From: Collinsella sp. AF33-16
GTDB taxonomy: Bacteria > Actinomycetota > Coriobacteriia > Coriobacteriales > Coriobacteriaceae
Assembly (NCBI RefSeq): GCF_003475325.1
Contig: NZ_QRQC01000001.1
Coordinates: 194,980-258,979 of the forward strand
DNA length: 64,000 nucleotides
Direction: 5' to 3'
A model generated the notes under the pieces. That model saw only the letters and a list, made by a program, of their open reading frames with translations. It was not told the origin of the DNA and ran no database searches. Below, one piece after another: positions 39,387-48,641 of the stretch. Made by a program: the position numbers and the translations under genes. Position 1 is the stretch's first letter. Every line of letters starts with the position of its first letter.

Positions 39387-40913
39387 TTAATTCGATCGAT
39401 AGTGCGAACCCAGGCTTTCGGTCCGCTTGCGCATGGCTTTGACCATCTCCGTTGCCAGCTGATTCTGCGATTGCAGGCGGGCGAGGGCTGCGATCTCGCT
39501 GTCATTGGCATGCGGCTTGCTCAGCGCCGTTGCCTCGTCTTTCAGGCTTTCAAGCTGTTGCAGGGCCTTGGATAGACCTGCTTCGGTCCTGTTGATCATG
39601 CAATAGGTGCTCATCGTGTGCTTAAGGCTGTGTGTCAGGCGTTCGGCATCTGTTGTGGCAATGCCATACTGAGGGAGGGCGATATCCATCGGAGCGGCCG
39701 CCTCGGGAGCGTCCAGCGCTGCTCGAGCTGCCGATGCGCCCGCGATGCGCCCGAATACGATGCCATTGGCACTCGACAAGCCGCCGATGCGGTCGGCGCC
39801 GTGCATGCCGCCTGTTGCCTCACCGCAGGCGTAGAGGCCCTCAACGCCCGTGTACGCGGTCTTGTCGATTTTGATACCGCCGTTGGCGGCGTGGGCATAC
39901 ATCGCCACGCGCATCTCGTCGGCCGGCGCGATGCCGTGCTCGTCTTGTAGCCAGGTGGCAAAGGTCTGCACAAACTCGGGGACGTCCTCGCGGGGGAAGT
40001 CGTAGTGGAGTGCCAGGCCTTCGGCTCCCGCTTGGTCGATGGCTAGGTCGATAGCGCGAGAATCCAGACGCGAAGTGAAGGGACCATATCCGGAGCGTTG
40101 CTCGAGCAGATTGTCGAGCTTATCGTCGGCGATATCGACCGGCTGGTCGAACTTGACGTAGCGCCAGGTCTTCTCGTTAAAAACAAGGTTTCGCTTGGGC
40201 TCTATAAAGCCGGGCATCATCTGCATGAACTCTATATTAGTAAGGGACGCACCGTGCGCCAGCGCGATAGCCTGTGATGAGCTGAGCACGTCGGCGGAAG
40301 TGAGGCTGCGCTCGAACAGGCCGCCTGTGCCACCGGTTGCGATGATCGTGGCCTTGGCAGCAAAGGGCACGATTCGATTTTCGGTGAGGTCGTAGAGCAC
40401 GGTTCCGGTTATTCTACCGTTCGTGTCCTCAACAAGGTCGATAAGCTCATAGCGGGGGAGCAGGCGAATGCCGAGTGACTCGATTCGGGTCGTCAGAGCG
40501 TCCTCAAGGGGTTTGCGGGTGAGGCCGCGCCACATGCGCGTCTTGTGGTCAAAGCAGGGGATAAACTGCTTTTGCTGGGCGCTCTCGGCATTTTGTGGGC
40601 GTTGAAGTTCAACACCCAGATCCCGTTCGAGCCATGTAATTGCCTGGGGAATGCCGCGGACAAACGTCTGGACAAGCTCGGGGTCGGCGACGCCGCCACC
40701 AACGGTCTGGATGGTGTCGATGAGGTCTTGTTCGTCGTCTTCGTTAACGGGTCCGATAAGCCCCAGGCCCCAGGTTCCGGGGAAGAAGCTCGATCCACTC
40801 ATAGTCTTGCCGGCGCTTGCCACAGTGACGGTTGCACCCGTGCGTGCCGCTTCGATGGCGGCGCAAAGTCCCGCAATGCCAGATCCAATTACCAGTACAT
40901 CAGTCGATTCCAT
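39387..40913 (-). CDS. FAD-binding oxidoreductase, L-aspartate oxidase/fumarate reductase-like
   Basis: This 508-residue flavoprotein opens with the Rossmann motif DVLVIGSGIAGLCAAIEAA. It also has ATGGTGGLFERSL near residue 200 and the conserved YACGEATGGMHGADRIGGLS near 355, characteristic of the NadB/SdhA/FrdA family. The overall resemblance is to L-aspartate oxidase, although the SxGGxA signature is altered (AGKTMSGSSFFPGTWGLGL) and no nadA or nadC gene is nearby. The substrate could be aspartate, succinate or another dicarboxylate. ATG at 40913 follows GAAAGGA by 6 bases on its strand. Confidence 0.8.
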   Translation of the reverse strand: MESTDVLVIGSGIAGLCAAIEAARTGATVTVASAGKTMSGSSFFPGTWGLGLIGPVNEDDEQDLIDTIQTVGGGVADPELVQTFVRGIPQAITWLERDLGVELQRPQNAESAQQKQFIPCFDHKTRMWRGLTRKPLEDALTTRIESLGIRLLPRYELIDLVEDTNGRITGTVLYDLTENRIVPFAAKATIIATGGTGGLFERSLTSADVLSSSQAIALAHGASLTNIEFMQMMPGFIEPKRNLVFNEKTWRYVKFDQPVDIADDKLDNLLEQRSGYGPFTSRLDSRAIDLAIDQAGAEGLALHYDFPREDVPEFVQTFATWLQDEHGIAPADEMRVAMYAHAANGGIKIDKTAYTGVEGLYACGEATGGMHGADRIGGLSSANGIVFGRIAGASAARAALDAPEAAAPMDIALPQYGIATTDAERLTHSLKHTMSTYCMINRTEAGLSKALQQLESLKDEATALSKPHANDSEIAALARLQSQNQLATEMVKAMRKRTESLGSHYRSN

Positions 40914-41106
40914 CGGATTCCTTTCTCGTCCGGCGCATTGTCGCACGGGTGATCGGCAATGGGGCCGCAAAGACTCGGCAAATCGGTAAAGGGCACATAT
41001 GGCAGGTGGGCGTCATGGGCGTTCTGATGCTCCATTTCATCACATCTCGTATATCGCCCCAACTGATATATTGGCGTTAGCCACCCTGCAGCAGCGCAAA
41101 CAAAAA

Positions 41107-41134
41107 GAGCCGCTACCTCGAAAGGTAGCGGCTC
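41107..41134 (-). terminator. Terminator of the GGGtGRT operon
   Basis: GAGCCGCTACCT and AGGTAGCGGCTC form a perfect 12-base stem with a CGAA loop. On the minus strand it is followed by T5. It begins 36 bases after the operon's last stop. Confidence 0.92.
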
Positions 41135-41169
41135 CAAAGCTCAACTATATGAGCATCGCGCGGGCGCGA

Positions 41170-42174
41170 TTAGGCCTTGAGGGCCTCCTCGACGGCGACA
41201 GCGCAGGCGACGGTGGCACCGACCATGGGGTTGTTGCCCATGCCGATGAGACCCATCATGTCGACGTGCGCAGGCACGGAGGAAGAACCGGCGAACTGGG
41301 CGTCGGAGTGCATGCGACCCATGGTGTCGGTCATGCCGTAAGAGGCAGGGCCGGCGCCCATGTTGTCCGGGTGCAGGGTACGGCCAGTGCCGCCACCAGA
41401 AGCGACGGAGAAGTACTTCTTGCCAGCCTCGAGGCGCTCCTTCTTGTAGGTGCCAGCGACGGGGTGCTGGAAGCGCGTGGGGTTGGTGGAGTTACCGGTG
41501 ATCGAGATGTCGACGTTCTCGTGCCACATGATGGCAACGCCCTCGCGGACGTCGTCGGAGCCGTAGCAGTTAACGGCAGCGCGGGGACCATCGGAGTAGG
41601 GGATGGTCTCGACGACCTTGAGCTCGCCCGTGTAGTAGTCGAACTGGGTCTTCACGTAGGTGAAGCCGTTGATGCGGGCGATGATCTGAGCAGCGTCCTT
41701 GCCCAGACCGTTGAGGATTACGCGCAGCGGCTTCTTGCGAGCCTTGTTGGCGTTCAGAGCCAGGCCGATAGCACCCTCAGCGGCAGCGAAGGACTCGTGG
41801 CCAGCCAGGAAGGCGAAGCACTCGGTGTCGTCGGAGAGCAGCATAGCGCCCAGGTTGCCGTGGCCCAGACCGACCTTGCGGTCCTCGGCGACGGAGCCGG
41901 GAACGGTGAAGGCCTGGATGCCCTCGCCGATGATGGCGGCAGCCTCAGAAGCGGTCTTGGCGCCACGCTTGACAGCGAGAGCGCAACCGAGGGTGTAGGC
42001 CCACTCGGCGTTCTGGAAGGCGATGGACTGGGTGTTGTTGACGATCTCACGCGGGTTGAAGCCCTTGTCGGTGCAGATCTGCAGAGCTTCCTCGAGGGAG
42101 GCGATGCCGTTGTCGGCGAGGCACTTGTTGATCTTGTCAGCGCGGCGCTCGTAACCTTCGAACGTAACAGTCAT
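41170..42174 (-). CDS. GGGtGRT family protein
   Basis: This 334-residue protein carries the signature SGGGTGRTLHPDN near residue 270 that names the family. It also has very conserved stretches such as GLGHGNLGAMLLSDDTECFAF (split here for length: GLGHGNLGAML, then DDTECFAFLAGHESF). It is probably cytoplasmic: there is no signal peptide. The function is unknown. Family knowledge: it is almost always paired with a NifU-like protein, as here (18 bases upstream), which suggests a metal- or sulfur-related complex. GGAGGGAAATAACT precedes the ATG. Confidence 0.88.
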   Translation of the reverse strand: MTVTFEGYERRADKINKCLADNGIASLEEALQICTDKGFNPREIVNNTQSIAFQNAEWAYTLGCALAVKRGAKTASEAAAIIGEGIQAFTVPGSVAEDRKVGLGHGNLGAMLLSDDTECFAFLAGHESFAAAEGAIGLALNANKARKKPLRVILNGLGKDAAQIIARINGFTYVKTQFDYYTGELKVVETIPYSDGPRAAVNCYGSDDVREGVAIMWHENVDISITGNSTNPTRFQHPVAGTYKKERLEAGKKYFSVASGGGTGRTLHPDNMGAGPASYGMTDTMGRMHSDAQFAGSSSVPAHVDMMGLIGMGNNPMVGATVACAVAVEEALKA

Positions 42175-42192
42175 AGTTATTTCCCTCCCTTT

Positions 42193-42927
42193 CTACTCGT
42201 GAACCGGGAACACGCTGGCGACGGAGTGAGTCTCCTCGTCGGTGCGCGGGTCGATGTACTTGGCAGCGTTCTCCCACTGACCATAGTGGCCCATAGCGCC
42301 AGCGATGGCCTCCTCGGGGGTCTTGCCGGCCTTGACGGCGTCGGTGAACTTGCCGAGGTTCAGGAACTCGAATGCGATGATCTCGTTCTTGTCGTTGAGA
42401 GCCATGCGGGTGACGTAGCCCTGAGCGAGCTCGAGGTAACGAGCGCCCTTGGCCTTGGTGCCGAACATGGTGCCGACCTGAGAGCGAAGGCCCTTGCCGA
42501 GGTCGTCGAGGGAGGCGCCCACGGGCAGGCCGCCCTCGGAGAACGCGGTCTGGCTGCGGCCGTAAACGATCTGCAGGAAGATCTCGCGCATAGCAACGTT
42601 GATGGCGTCGCAGACGAGGTCGGTGTTGAGGGCCTCGAGGATGGTCTTACCGGGAAGGATCTCGGAAGCCATGGCGGCAGAGTGGGTCATGCCCGAGCAA
42701 CCGATGGTCTCAACGAGGGCCTCCTCGATGATGCCGTCCTTGACGTTCAGCGTGAGCTTGCAGGCGCCCTGCTGAGGTGCGCACCAACCCACACCGTGCG
42801 TAAGACCGGAGATGTCGGAAATCTCCTTAGCCTGGACCCACTTGCCCTCCTCGGGGATGGGTGCGGGGCCGTGGTATGCACCCTTGGCAACGGGGCACAT
42901 GTTCTCCACTTCCTGTGAGTACTGCAT
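42193..42927 (-). CDS. NifU-like iron-sulfur scaffold-related protein (partner of GGGtGRT)
   Basis: This 244-residue protein has a NifU/IscU N-terminal-type fold in its middle part, with Cys residues in GVGWCAPQQGACKLTLN near 50 and VETIGCSGMTHSAAMAS near 78. The latter matches the GCAISxASAS pattern of IscU. It lacks the third canonical IscU Cys region, so cluster assembly may differ. It is the first gene of a two-gene operon with GGGtGRT. ATG at 42927 is chosen with GAGAGGC seven bases before; the longer frame to 43011 has no ribosome site. Confidence 0.82.
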   Translation of the reverse strand: MQYSQEVENMCPVAKGAYHGPAPIPEEGKWVQAKEISDISGLTHGVGWCAPQQGACKLTLNVKDGIIEEALVETIGCSGMTHSAAMASEILPGKTILEALNTDLVCDAINVAMREIFLQIVYGRSQTAFSEGGLPVGASLDDLGKGLRSQVGTMFGTKAKGARYLELAQGYVTRMALNDKNEIIAFEFLNLGKFTDAVKAGKTPEEAIAGAMGHYGQWENAAKYIDPRTDEETHSVASVFPVHE

Positions 42928-43330
42928 GCCTCTCCTCTCTATCGTGTTGGCGTCCCGTCTGGGGGTCGTGGCTGGCGATTGCCGGGCGACCCTTCGAAAG
43001 GGACATGACATGCAGCCCCTATAATACCGCGAAATGCACGGAATATTCGGCGAACGGCTCAGTTTTCGTAGCGAGAAGTCCGGAAGTTTTAATTGAAACG
43101 GTTTAACTATATGTTCTGTGGTCGCGAATTTCCGTAGAGGGGGTTCGTCTTGGGCAAGCTTTTGGTCAGCTCTTGTATGCGTTGCGGGGTCTGACCTGTT
43201 GCAACGGTGCCGTTCGCCGCCCGTTTACTGCCTTTGGCCGCGCGAGTGTATTGTTTTGCGTGAATGTTTTGATGGCACGCTTCAATCGTGCTGTATTGGA
43301 TGGCAATCAGATCCCGGCGAAGGGAGCGCC
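42928..43330. other. Gene-free gap between the GGGtGRT operon and the RAYT gene
   Basis: A minus-strand TATTAT hexamer lies at 43021-43026 and may be the -10 of the GGGtGRT operon, with a poor -35. An AT-rich patch near 43085-43110 could hold the RAYT promoter. No member of the repeat families was found here. Confidence 0.35.
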
Positions 43331-44131
43331 ATGCAGCGCGTTTGGAGAACGGTTACCGGCTTTTACCATGTCTGTGCCCGCGGTGTGGGCAAGCAGCTCA
43401 TCTTTGAGGGCGATGAAGACCGGTGGGAGTTTTTGGAGCTGATGCGCGAGTGCTGCCGCGAGGCGGGCGTGACGGTTATCGCCTGGTGCCTTATGGGCAA
43501 TCACGTGCATCTGGTGCTTGCAGATTACGAGGACGCGATGAGCGCGGCGATGCACCGGCTGCTTTTGACGTACGCGCGGCGGTTCAATAAGCGCACGGGG
43601 CGCACGGGTCATCTGTTCCAGAACCGTTTTGACCGGCGCTCGCTCGATACCGACCGTTATCTAATGGCTGCCATTCGCTATGTTCACGCTAATCCGCAGG
43701 AGGCGGGTATCGCCCTGATCGAGCGTTATCCCTGGAGCAGCTTTGCCGAGTATCTGAGAGCGTATGACAACGATACGACGAGGGGATTTTCGGACCCTTC
43801 TTGTGTGCTTGAGCTCTTTGAGTCTGCCAAGGGGTTTCTGGATTATTCTCTGTCGATGCCCGATGGTTCCGATCCGGTGATTCACGATATGGATGAGACA
43901 GAGTGGGAGCGGCGTGCGTTTGCCGACAAGATGGCGAAGCGCCTGGGCGTGCCGCTCAACGAACTCAAGACCGTAGCGCCCTCGCGGCGAGATGGAATCA
44001 TTTTCGCCCTGCACGATGTCGGCTACACGGTGCGCGAGATCGAACGATATACGGGAATCAGCAAGAGTACCGTCTCTCGTATCGTGCGCGCTTATGTTCG
44101 GGTGAATGCTCAGGCTGAGGGCTCGGAATAG
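43331..44131 (+). CDS. REP-associated tyrosine transposase (RAYT, Y1 transposase family)
   Basis: This 266-residue protein has a Y1_Tnp-type HUH nuclease domain: FYHVCARGVGKQLIF at the start, the metal-binding HUH pair in MGNHVHLVLAD near residue 57, and YVHANPQEAGIA near 117, the region containing the catalytic Tyr. FQNRFDRRSLD is typical of RAYTs. A C-terminal helix-turn-helix-like segment near 225-255 (YTVREIERYTGISKSTVSRI) may aid DNA binding. RAYTs are domesticated IS200-like transposases linked to palindromic REP sequences. ATG at 43331 follows GAAGGGAGC. A 31-bp dyad lies 54 bases after its stop. Confidence 0.9.
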   Translation: MQRVWRTVTGFYHVCARGVGKQLIFEGDEDRWEFLELMRECCREAGVTVIAWCLMGNHVHLVLADYEDAMSAAMHRLLLTYARRFNKRTGRTGHLFQNRFDRRSLDTDRYLMAAIRYVHANPQEAGIALIERYPWSSFAEYLRAYDNDTTRGFSDPSCVLELFESAKGFLDYSLSMPDGSDPVIHDMDETEWERRAFADKMAKRLGVPLNELKTVAPSRRDGIIFALHDVGYTVREIERYTGISKSTVSRIVRAYVRVNAQAEGSE

Positions 44132-44185
44132 AAAATGGCCGAACCACTCTTGTCAAGCGATTCGGCCAACAAAATTCTTAAGATT

Positions 44186-44216
44186 TGGGACAAATACTAC
44201 TGATTATTTTGTCCCG
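44186..44216. repeat. 31-bp dyad TGGGACAAA-N13-TTTGTCCCG (copy C), at the end of sufU
   Basis: TGGGACAAA and TTTGTCCCG are separated by 13 bases, total 31, preceded by CTTAAGATT. The minus-strand sufU stop (44197-44199) and its last codons (GQNNQ) lie within it. Two further 31-bp copies lie at 49572 and 49616. Confidence 0.85.
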
Positions 44217-44631
44217 TGAGCATGCCGTCGAGGGTGCGCCAGGCGAGCTCGGCGCATTTGACGCGGGCGGGCATGTGCGAGATGTCCTGGAGCTGGGCGG
44301 CTTCGTCCAGGTCTTCCAGGTCCTCCTCGGAGAGCTTCTCGCCGCGGATCATGGCGAGGAAGAGCTCTGCCAGGTGGCGAGCTTCCTCGACGGTCTCGCC
44401 GGTGATGAGGTCGGCCATGATGTCGGCACTGGCCTGGCTGATGGCGCAGCCGTGACCGGTAAAGGAGGCCTCCTCGATCACGTTGTTCTCGACACGCAGC
44501 TGCAAGGTGAGCTCGTCTCCGCAGCTAGGGTTGATGCCGTCGTGCTCGTGCGTGGGAGCATCCATCTCGTACTTATAGTCGGGGTGCGAGTTGTGCTCCA
44601 TAAATGTGGTGGAGGTGTACAGATTACCCAT
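44197..44631 (-). CDS. sufU: SufU-type iron-sulfur assembly scaffold / sulfur acceptor
   Basis: This 144-residue protein has the SufU/IscU Cys set: NPSCGDELTLQL (with the Asp after the Cys), GHGCAISQASAD and VKCAELAW, which bind Zn and accept sulfur from SufS. It is the last gene of the suf operon and overlaps sufS by 8 bases, so translation is coupled. The final residues GQNNQ are encoded by a dispersed 31-bp dyad rather than by typical SufU sequence, which suggests the end of the gene was altered. Confidence 0.92.
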   Translation of the reverse strand: MGNLYTSTTFMEHNSHPDYKYEMDAPTHEHDGINPSCGDELTLQLRVENNVIEEASFTGHGCAISQASADIMADLITGETVEEARHLAELFLAMIRGEKLSEEDLEDLDEAAQLQDISHMPARVKCAELAWRTLDGMLTGQNNQ

Positions 44632-45949
44632 TGAACGTGCTCCAAACGTGATGCAGGCCGGCGATGAACTTGTCGATGTCGGCCTTGTCGTTGTAGAAGG
44701 CTACGCTGGCGCGGCAGCAGGCAAGGTTCTCGACGCCCAGCCAGGTGAGCAGCGGCTGCGCGCAGTGGTGACCGGCGCGGATGCAGACGCCGTCCATGTC
44801 CATGATGCTCGCGACATCGTGCGGGTGGATGCCCTTGACATTAAAGCTCACGACGCCGTGGTGGTTATCCCAATAGATTGAGCCGATGATCTGGACAAAG
44901 TCGAGCTGCATGAGCTCGCCCATCAGGTAGTGGACGAGTGCCTGCTCGCGTGCCTGGATGTTCTCGTAACCCACCGTGTTGACCAGGTAATCGAGTGCGG
45001 CGCCCGTGGCGAAGATGCCGGCGGCGTCCTGCGTGCCGGCCTCGAATTTCTCGGGGACGGGCGCCCAGACAGCGTCCTGCTCGGTGACCGAATCGATCAT
45101 CTCGCCGCCGGTAAGCATGGGCGGCATGGCGTTGAGCAGGTCCATCTTGCCCCACAGCACGCCGATGCCCATGGGGCCCATGGCCTTGTGCGCGCTAAAG
45201 GCAAAGAAGTCGGCGCCCAGGTCGGCCACATCGACCGGCATGTGCGGCAGCGACTGCGCGCCGTCGACGACCAGATAGCCGCCGTACTTGTGCACGAGCT
45301 TGCCGAGATTCTTGACCGGGTTCTCGACGCCTAGCACGTTAGAGACCTGTCCCACGGCCAGGATCTTGGTCTTGGGACCCACCTTGGCAAGAACCTCCTC
45401 GGTGGTGAGCTGGCCGGTTTTGGTGGGGTAGAGGTAGACGAGCTTGGCGCCGGTCTCGCGGCAGACCTGCTGCCACGGAATCAGGTTGGAGTGGTGCTCC
45501 ATGATAGTGATGACGACCTCGTCGCCCGGTTCGAGCACTGTGGGCGCAAAGCTCTTAGCGACCAGGTTGAGCGACTCGCTCGTGTTGCGGGTGAAGACGA
45601 CCTCGTTGGCCTGTGAGGCGCCGATGAGGTCAGCGATCTGCTGGCGGACCTTCGCGATGGCGTCGGTGGCCTCGACGGACAGCGAGTACAGGCCGCGCAG
45701 GGGGTTGGCGTTCATGCGCTGGTAGAAGTCGCGTTCGGCGTCGAGCACACGGGCAGGGCGCTGCGCGGTGGCGGCGCTATCGAGGAAAGCGATCTCGGGG
45801 TGCTGCTGGAACAGCGGGAACTGGCCCTTGTAGGGGTTGGTCTCGATGTCCACGGTGGGCCAGCCGCGCGAAGCCTCGTCGCTGGCGTCGAGCATCATGG
45901 GCTCGGGGGCGGTGCAGGTATCGCATTTAACGTGCTCGGTGTCGATCAT
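44624..45949 (-). CDS. sufS: Cysteine desulfurase SufS
   Basis: This 441-residue PLP enzyme removes sulfur from cysteine and passes it to SufU. The PLP-binding Lys is in FFAFSAHKAMGPMGIG near residue 257 and the persulfide Cys in RAGHHCAQPLLT near 395. IMEHHSNLIPWQ near 150 is typical. The first 40 residues are an extension with CDTC. It overlaps sufD by 4 bases (ATGA-type) and sufU by 8 bases. Confidence 0.95.
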   Translation of the reverse strand: MIDTEHVKCDTCTAPEPMMLDASDEASRGWPTVDIETNPYKGQFPLFQQHPEIAFLDSAATAQRPARVLDAERDFYQRMNANPLRGLYSLSVEATDAIAKVRQQIADLIGASQANEVVFTRNTSESLNLVAKSFAPTVLEPGDEVVITIMEHHSNLIPWQQVCRETGAKLVYLYPTKTGQLTTEEVLAKVGPKTKILAVGQVSNVLGVENPVKNLGKLVHKYGGYLVVDGAQSLPHMPVDVADLGADFFAFSAHKAMGPMGIGVLWGKMDLLNAMPPMLTGGEMIDSVTEQDAVWAPVPEKFEAGTQDAAGIFATGAALDYLVNTVGYENIQAREQALVHYLMGELMQLDFVQIIGSIYWDNHHGVVSFNVKGIHPHDVASIMDMDGVCIRAGHHCAQPLLTWLGVENLACCRASVAFYNDKADIDKFIAGLHHVWSTFNG

Positions 45950-47217
45950 GCGAGCTCCTCCTCAAAGTTGTCGATCAGGTTGTTGCCCAGGCGGACGACG
46001 GCGGCGCGGGTGCGCTCATCGGTGGCGGAAAGCGCGGCGTCCTCCAGCTTGGCGCGGATGAACAGGTCCTCGGCGGCGTTTTGGTCAAGGCCGCGGCAGG
46101 CGAGGTAGAACAGCTGCTCGTCGCGGACGTGGCCGATGGTGGCGCCGTGGTTGCCGGCGACGTCGTCCTCGTCGCACAGGATGACGGGGACAGTCTTGTT
46201 GTCGACGCCCTTGTTGGCCAGCAACACGGTTTCGCGTTCGGTGCCGGTTGCGCCCTTGCAGCCGTGCACGAGGTCGATGGTGCCGCGGTAGACCTTCTTG
46301 GACGTGCCGGTCAGCACGCCGTTGGCGTCGATCTCGCACTCGGTCTTGCGGCCGCGATGGCGCAGCTCGTAGTTAAAGTCGCGCACCTGTTCGCGGGCAC
46401 CCAGGTAATCGGTGTCGATCGTCACCTTGGCGGTGTCGCCCAGCAGGTCGCCGGCAAGGCCGGTGGCGCTGGCACCGGCACCCAGGACGGTGTGCTGCAC
46501 GTTGACGCGTGCGCCCTCGTCCAGGAACAGGCCGGTGTCGTCGAGTGCGATCCAGCTGTCGTCGAGCGTCTGCGTGCAGGTCACGTTGACGGTGGCGTAC
46601 TCGTGGGCGCACACGCGCAGCGCAGAACCCACGACGCCCTCGCCGGCAACGGGGGAGTCCAGGGCGATCTGCAGGTCGAGCGTCGACTGGGGACGGGCGA
46701 CGACGTCGATGGCGGCGATGGCGGCCGCAGCGTCGACGCCACTCACGCGCACGGTAACCGTGGCGTGCTGGTATGCGGGCACATCGATGACGATGCGCTT
46801 GGTGGTGTGGTCGGCCAGGTAGGTGTAGGCGGCTTCGCCCATGCCGGTCTCGAAGGCCTCGGCAGGGGAGAGCTCTTCCTCGAGCTTGATGGCGCCGGCC
46901 TGGTAGACAGAGGTGGCGGGCACGTCGAGCTCGGTCTCGGGCGTGATGCGGGCGCGGTCGGCGGCGTCGCCGGGGGCAGCGGCACGGCGCTCGGGGAAGC
47001 GCTCGGCCATGGCTTCCATGGCGGCGTCGAAGGCGTCGGCCGAGCCGGCAAACTGCTCGTCCAGGCCTTCGACCTCAACGGCCTCGGCGGGAGCGGTGGC
47101 AAGCTCGTCGGAAAGCTCGAGCTTGGTCTGGTTCATCTTGAGCCAGCCCCAAGTGGCAGCAGGCATCGCATTAACTTGCTCGAGCGTGGTAGCAGCGGTG
47201 TTGGTTTCCTGTTTCAT
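45946..47217 (-). CDS. sufD: Fe-S assembly protein SufD
   Basis: This 423-residue protein shows the SufB/SufD beta-helix region, ending with the typical HGATIGHVRDEQLFYLACRG and LGNNLIDNFEEEL. It forms the SufBC2D scaffold complex with SufB and SufC. Conservation of the N-terminal 130 residues is low, as usual for SufD. Gene order C-B-D-S-U on the minus strand, with overlaps, shows a single transcript. Confidence 0.92.
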   Translation of the reverse strand: MKQETNTAATTLEQVNAMPAATWGWLKMNQTKLELSDELATAPAEAVEVEGLDEQFAGSADAFDAAMEAMAERFPERRAAAPGDAADRARITPETELDVPATSVYQAGAIKLEEELSPAEAFETGMGEAAYTYLADHTTKRIVIDVPAYQHATVTVRVSGVDAAAAIAAIDVVARPQSTLDLQIALDSPVAGEGVVGSALRVCAHEYATVNVTCTQTLDDSWIALDDTGLFLDEGARVNVQHTVLGAGASATGLAGDLLGDTAKVTIDTDYLGAREQVRDFNYELRHRGRKTECEIDANGVLTGTSKKVYRGTIDLVHGCKGATGTERETVLLANKGVDNKTVPVILCDEDDVAGNHGATIGHVRDEQLFYLACRGLDQNAAEDLFIRAKLEDAALSATDERTRAAVVRLGNNLIDNFEEELA

Positions 47218-48629
47218 TATCCGATCGCTCCTTCCATCTCGAGCTTGATCAGGTTGTTCATCTCGACGGCGTACTCCAGCGGCAGCTCTTTGGAGACCGG
47301 GTTGGCAAAGCCGTTGACGATCATGGTGCGGGCCTCTTCCTCCGAGATACCGCGGCTCATCAGGTAGAACACCTTGTCGTCGCCGATGCGGCCGATGGTG
47401 GCCTCGTGGCCGATATCGACGTTCTTGGCGCGGATGTCCATGGCGGGGATGGTATCGGAGCGGCTCTGGTCGTCGAGCATCAGTGACTGGCAGCTCACGG
47501 TTGCCTTGGAACCCTCGGCCTTGGGCGTGGCCACGATAGAGCTGCGGAAGGTCTGGATGCCGCCGCTCTTGGAGATGCCCTTGGTTTCGACGGTCGCCGA
47601 GGTCTCGGGGGCGTTAAGCACGACCTTGCAGCCGGTGTCGAGGTTCTGCCCGGCGCCGGCAAAGGTGATGCCGGTAAAGCTCGAGCGGGCGCGGCGGCCG
47701 TTGAGCACGCTCATAGGGTAGAGGTAGCCCACGTGGCTGCCGAAGGAGCCGCTGATCCACTCGATGTCGCCGTCCTCGTCCACGCGCGCACGCTTGGTGT
47801 TGAGGTTGTACATGTTCTTGGACCAGTTCTCGATGGTCGAGTAGCGCAGGTGCGCACGCTTGCCCACAAAGAGCTCCACGGCGCCGGCGTGGAGGTTGGC
47901 CACGTTGTACTTGGGCGCGGAGCAGCCCTCGATAAAGTGCAGGTCGGCATCGTCCTCGACGATGATGAGCGTGTGCTCAAACTGGCCGGCGCCCTTGGCG
48001 TTGAGGCGGAAGTAGCTCTGCAGCGGAAAATCGAGCTTGGTGCCGCGGGGCACGTAGACAAACGAGCCGCCCGACCACACGGCACCGTGCAGGGCCGCAA
48101 ACTTGTGGTCGGTGGGCGGGATGAGCGTCATGAACTTCTCGTGGATGAGCGGCTCCCACTGCGGATCGTGCAGGGCCTCCTCGATGCCGGAGTAGACGAT
48201 GCCCATCTTGGACGCCGTGTCCTGCATGTTGTGGTAGACCAGCTCGGAGTCGTACTGCGCGCCGACGCCCGCCAGATAGCTGCGCTCGGCCTCGGGGATG
48301 CCCAAGCGCTCAAAGGTGTTCTTGATGTCGTCGGGCACCGACTCCCAGTCGTGCTTTTGGTCGGTGTTGGGCTTGACGTAGGTGACGATGTTGTCCATGT
48401 CCAGGCCCTCGATGGAGGGGCCCCACGTCGGGTCGGGAAAACGGTTGAAGATCTCGAGGGACTTGAGGCGCAGGTCGAGCATCCACTGCGGCTCGTCCTT
48501 CTTGGCGCTGATCTCGCGCACGATGTCGGGCGTAATGCCGGCGTCGAGGCGCTCGAATCCCTCCTCGCCATAGGTGAAGTCGTAGAGGCTGCGGTCGATG
48601 TCCGCGACCTCGGTGCGGTTCTTGGTCAT
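47217..48629 (-). CDS. sufB: Fe-S assembly protein SufB
   Basis: This 470-residue scaffold has the strongly conserved SufB segments YVKPNTDQKHDWESVPDD, GSFVYVPRGTKLDFPLQS (split GSFVYVPRGTKL), EGCSAPKYNVANLHAGAVE with the Cys, and GHEATIGRIGDDKVFYLMSR near the C-terminus. It overlaps the sufD start by one base. It assembles nascent clusters with SufC-driven conformational change. Confidence 0.96.
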   Translation of the reverse strand: MTKNRTEVADIDRSLYDFTYGEEGFERLDAGITPDIVREISAKKDEPQWMLDLRLKSLEIFNRFPDPTWGPSIEGLDMDNIVTYVKPNTDQKHDWESVPDDIKNTFERLGIPEAERSYLAGVGAQYDSELVYHNMQDTASKMGIVYSGIEEALHDPQWEPLIHEKFMTLIPPTDHKFAALHGAVWSGGSFVYVPRGTKLDFPLQSYFRLNAKGAGQFEHTLIIVEDDADLHFIEGCSAPKYNVANLHAGAVELFVGKRAHLRYSTIENWSKNMYNLNTKRARVDEDGDIEWISGSFGSHVGYLYPMSVLNGRRARSSFTGITFAGAGQNLDTGCKVVLNAPETSATVETKGISKSGGIQTFRSSIVATPKAEGSKATVSCQSLMLDDQSRSDTIPAMDIRAKNVDIGHEATIGRIGDDKVFYLMSRGISEEEARTMIVNGFANPVSKELPLEYAVEMNNLIKLEMEGAIG

Positions 48630-48641
48630 TGCGTCGCCCCT

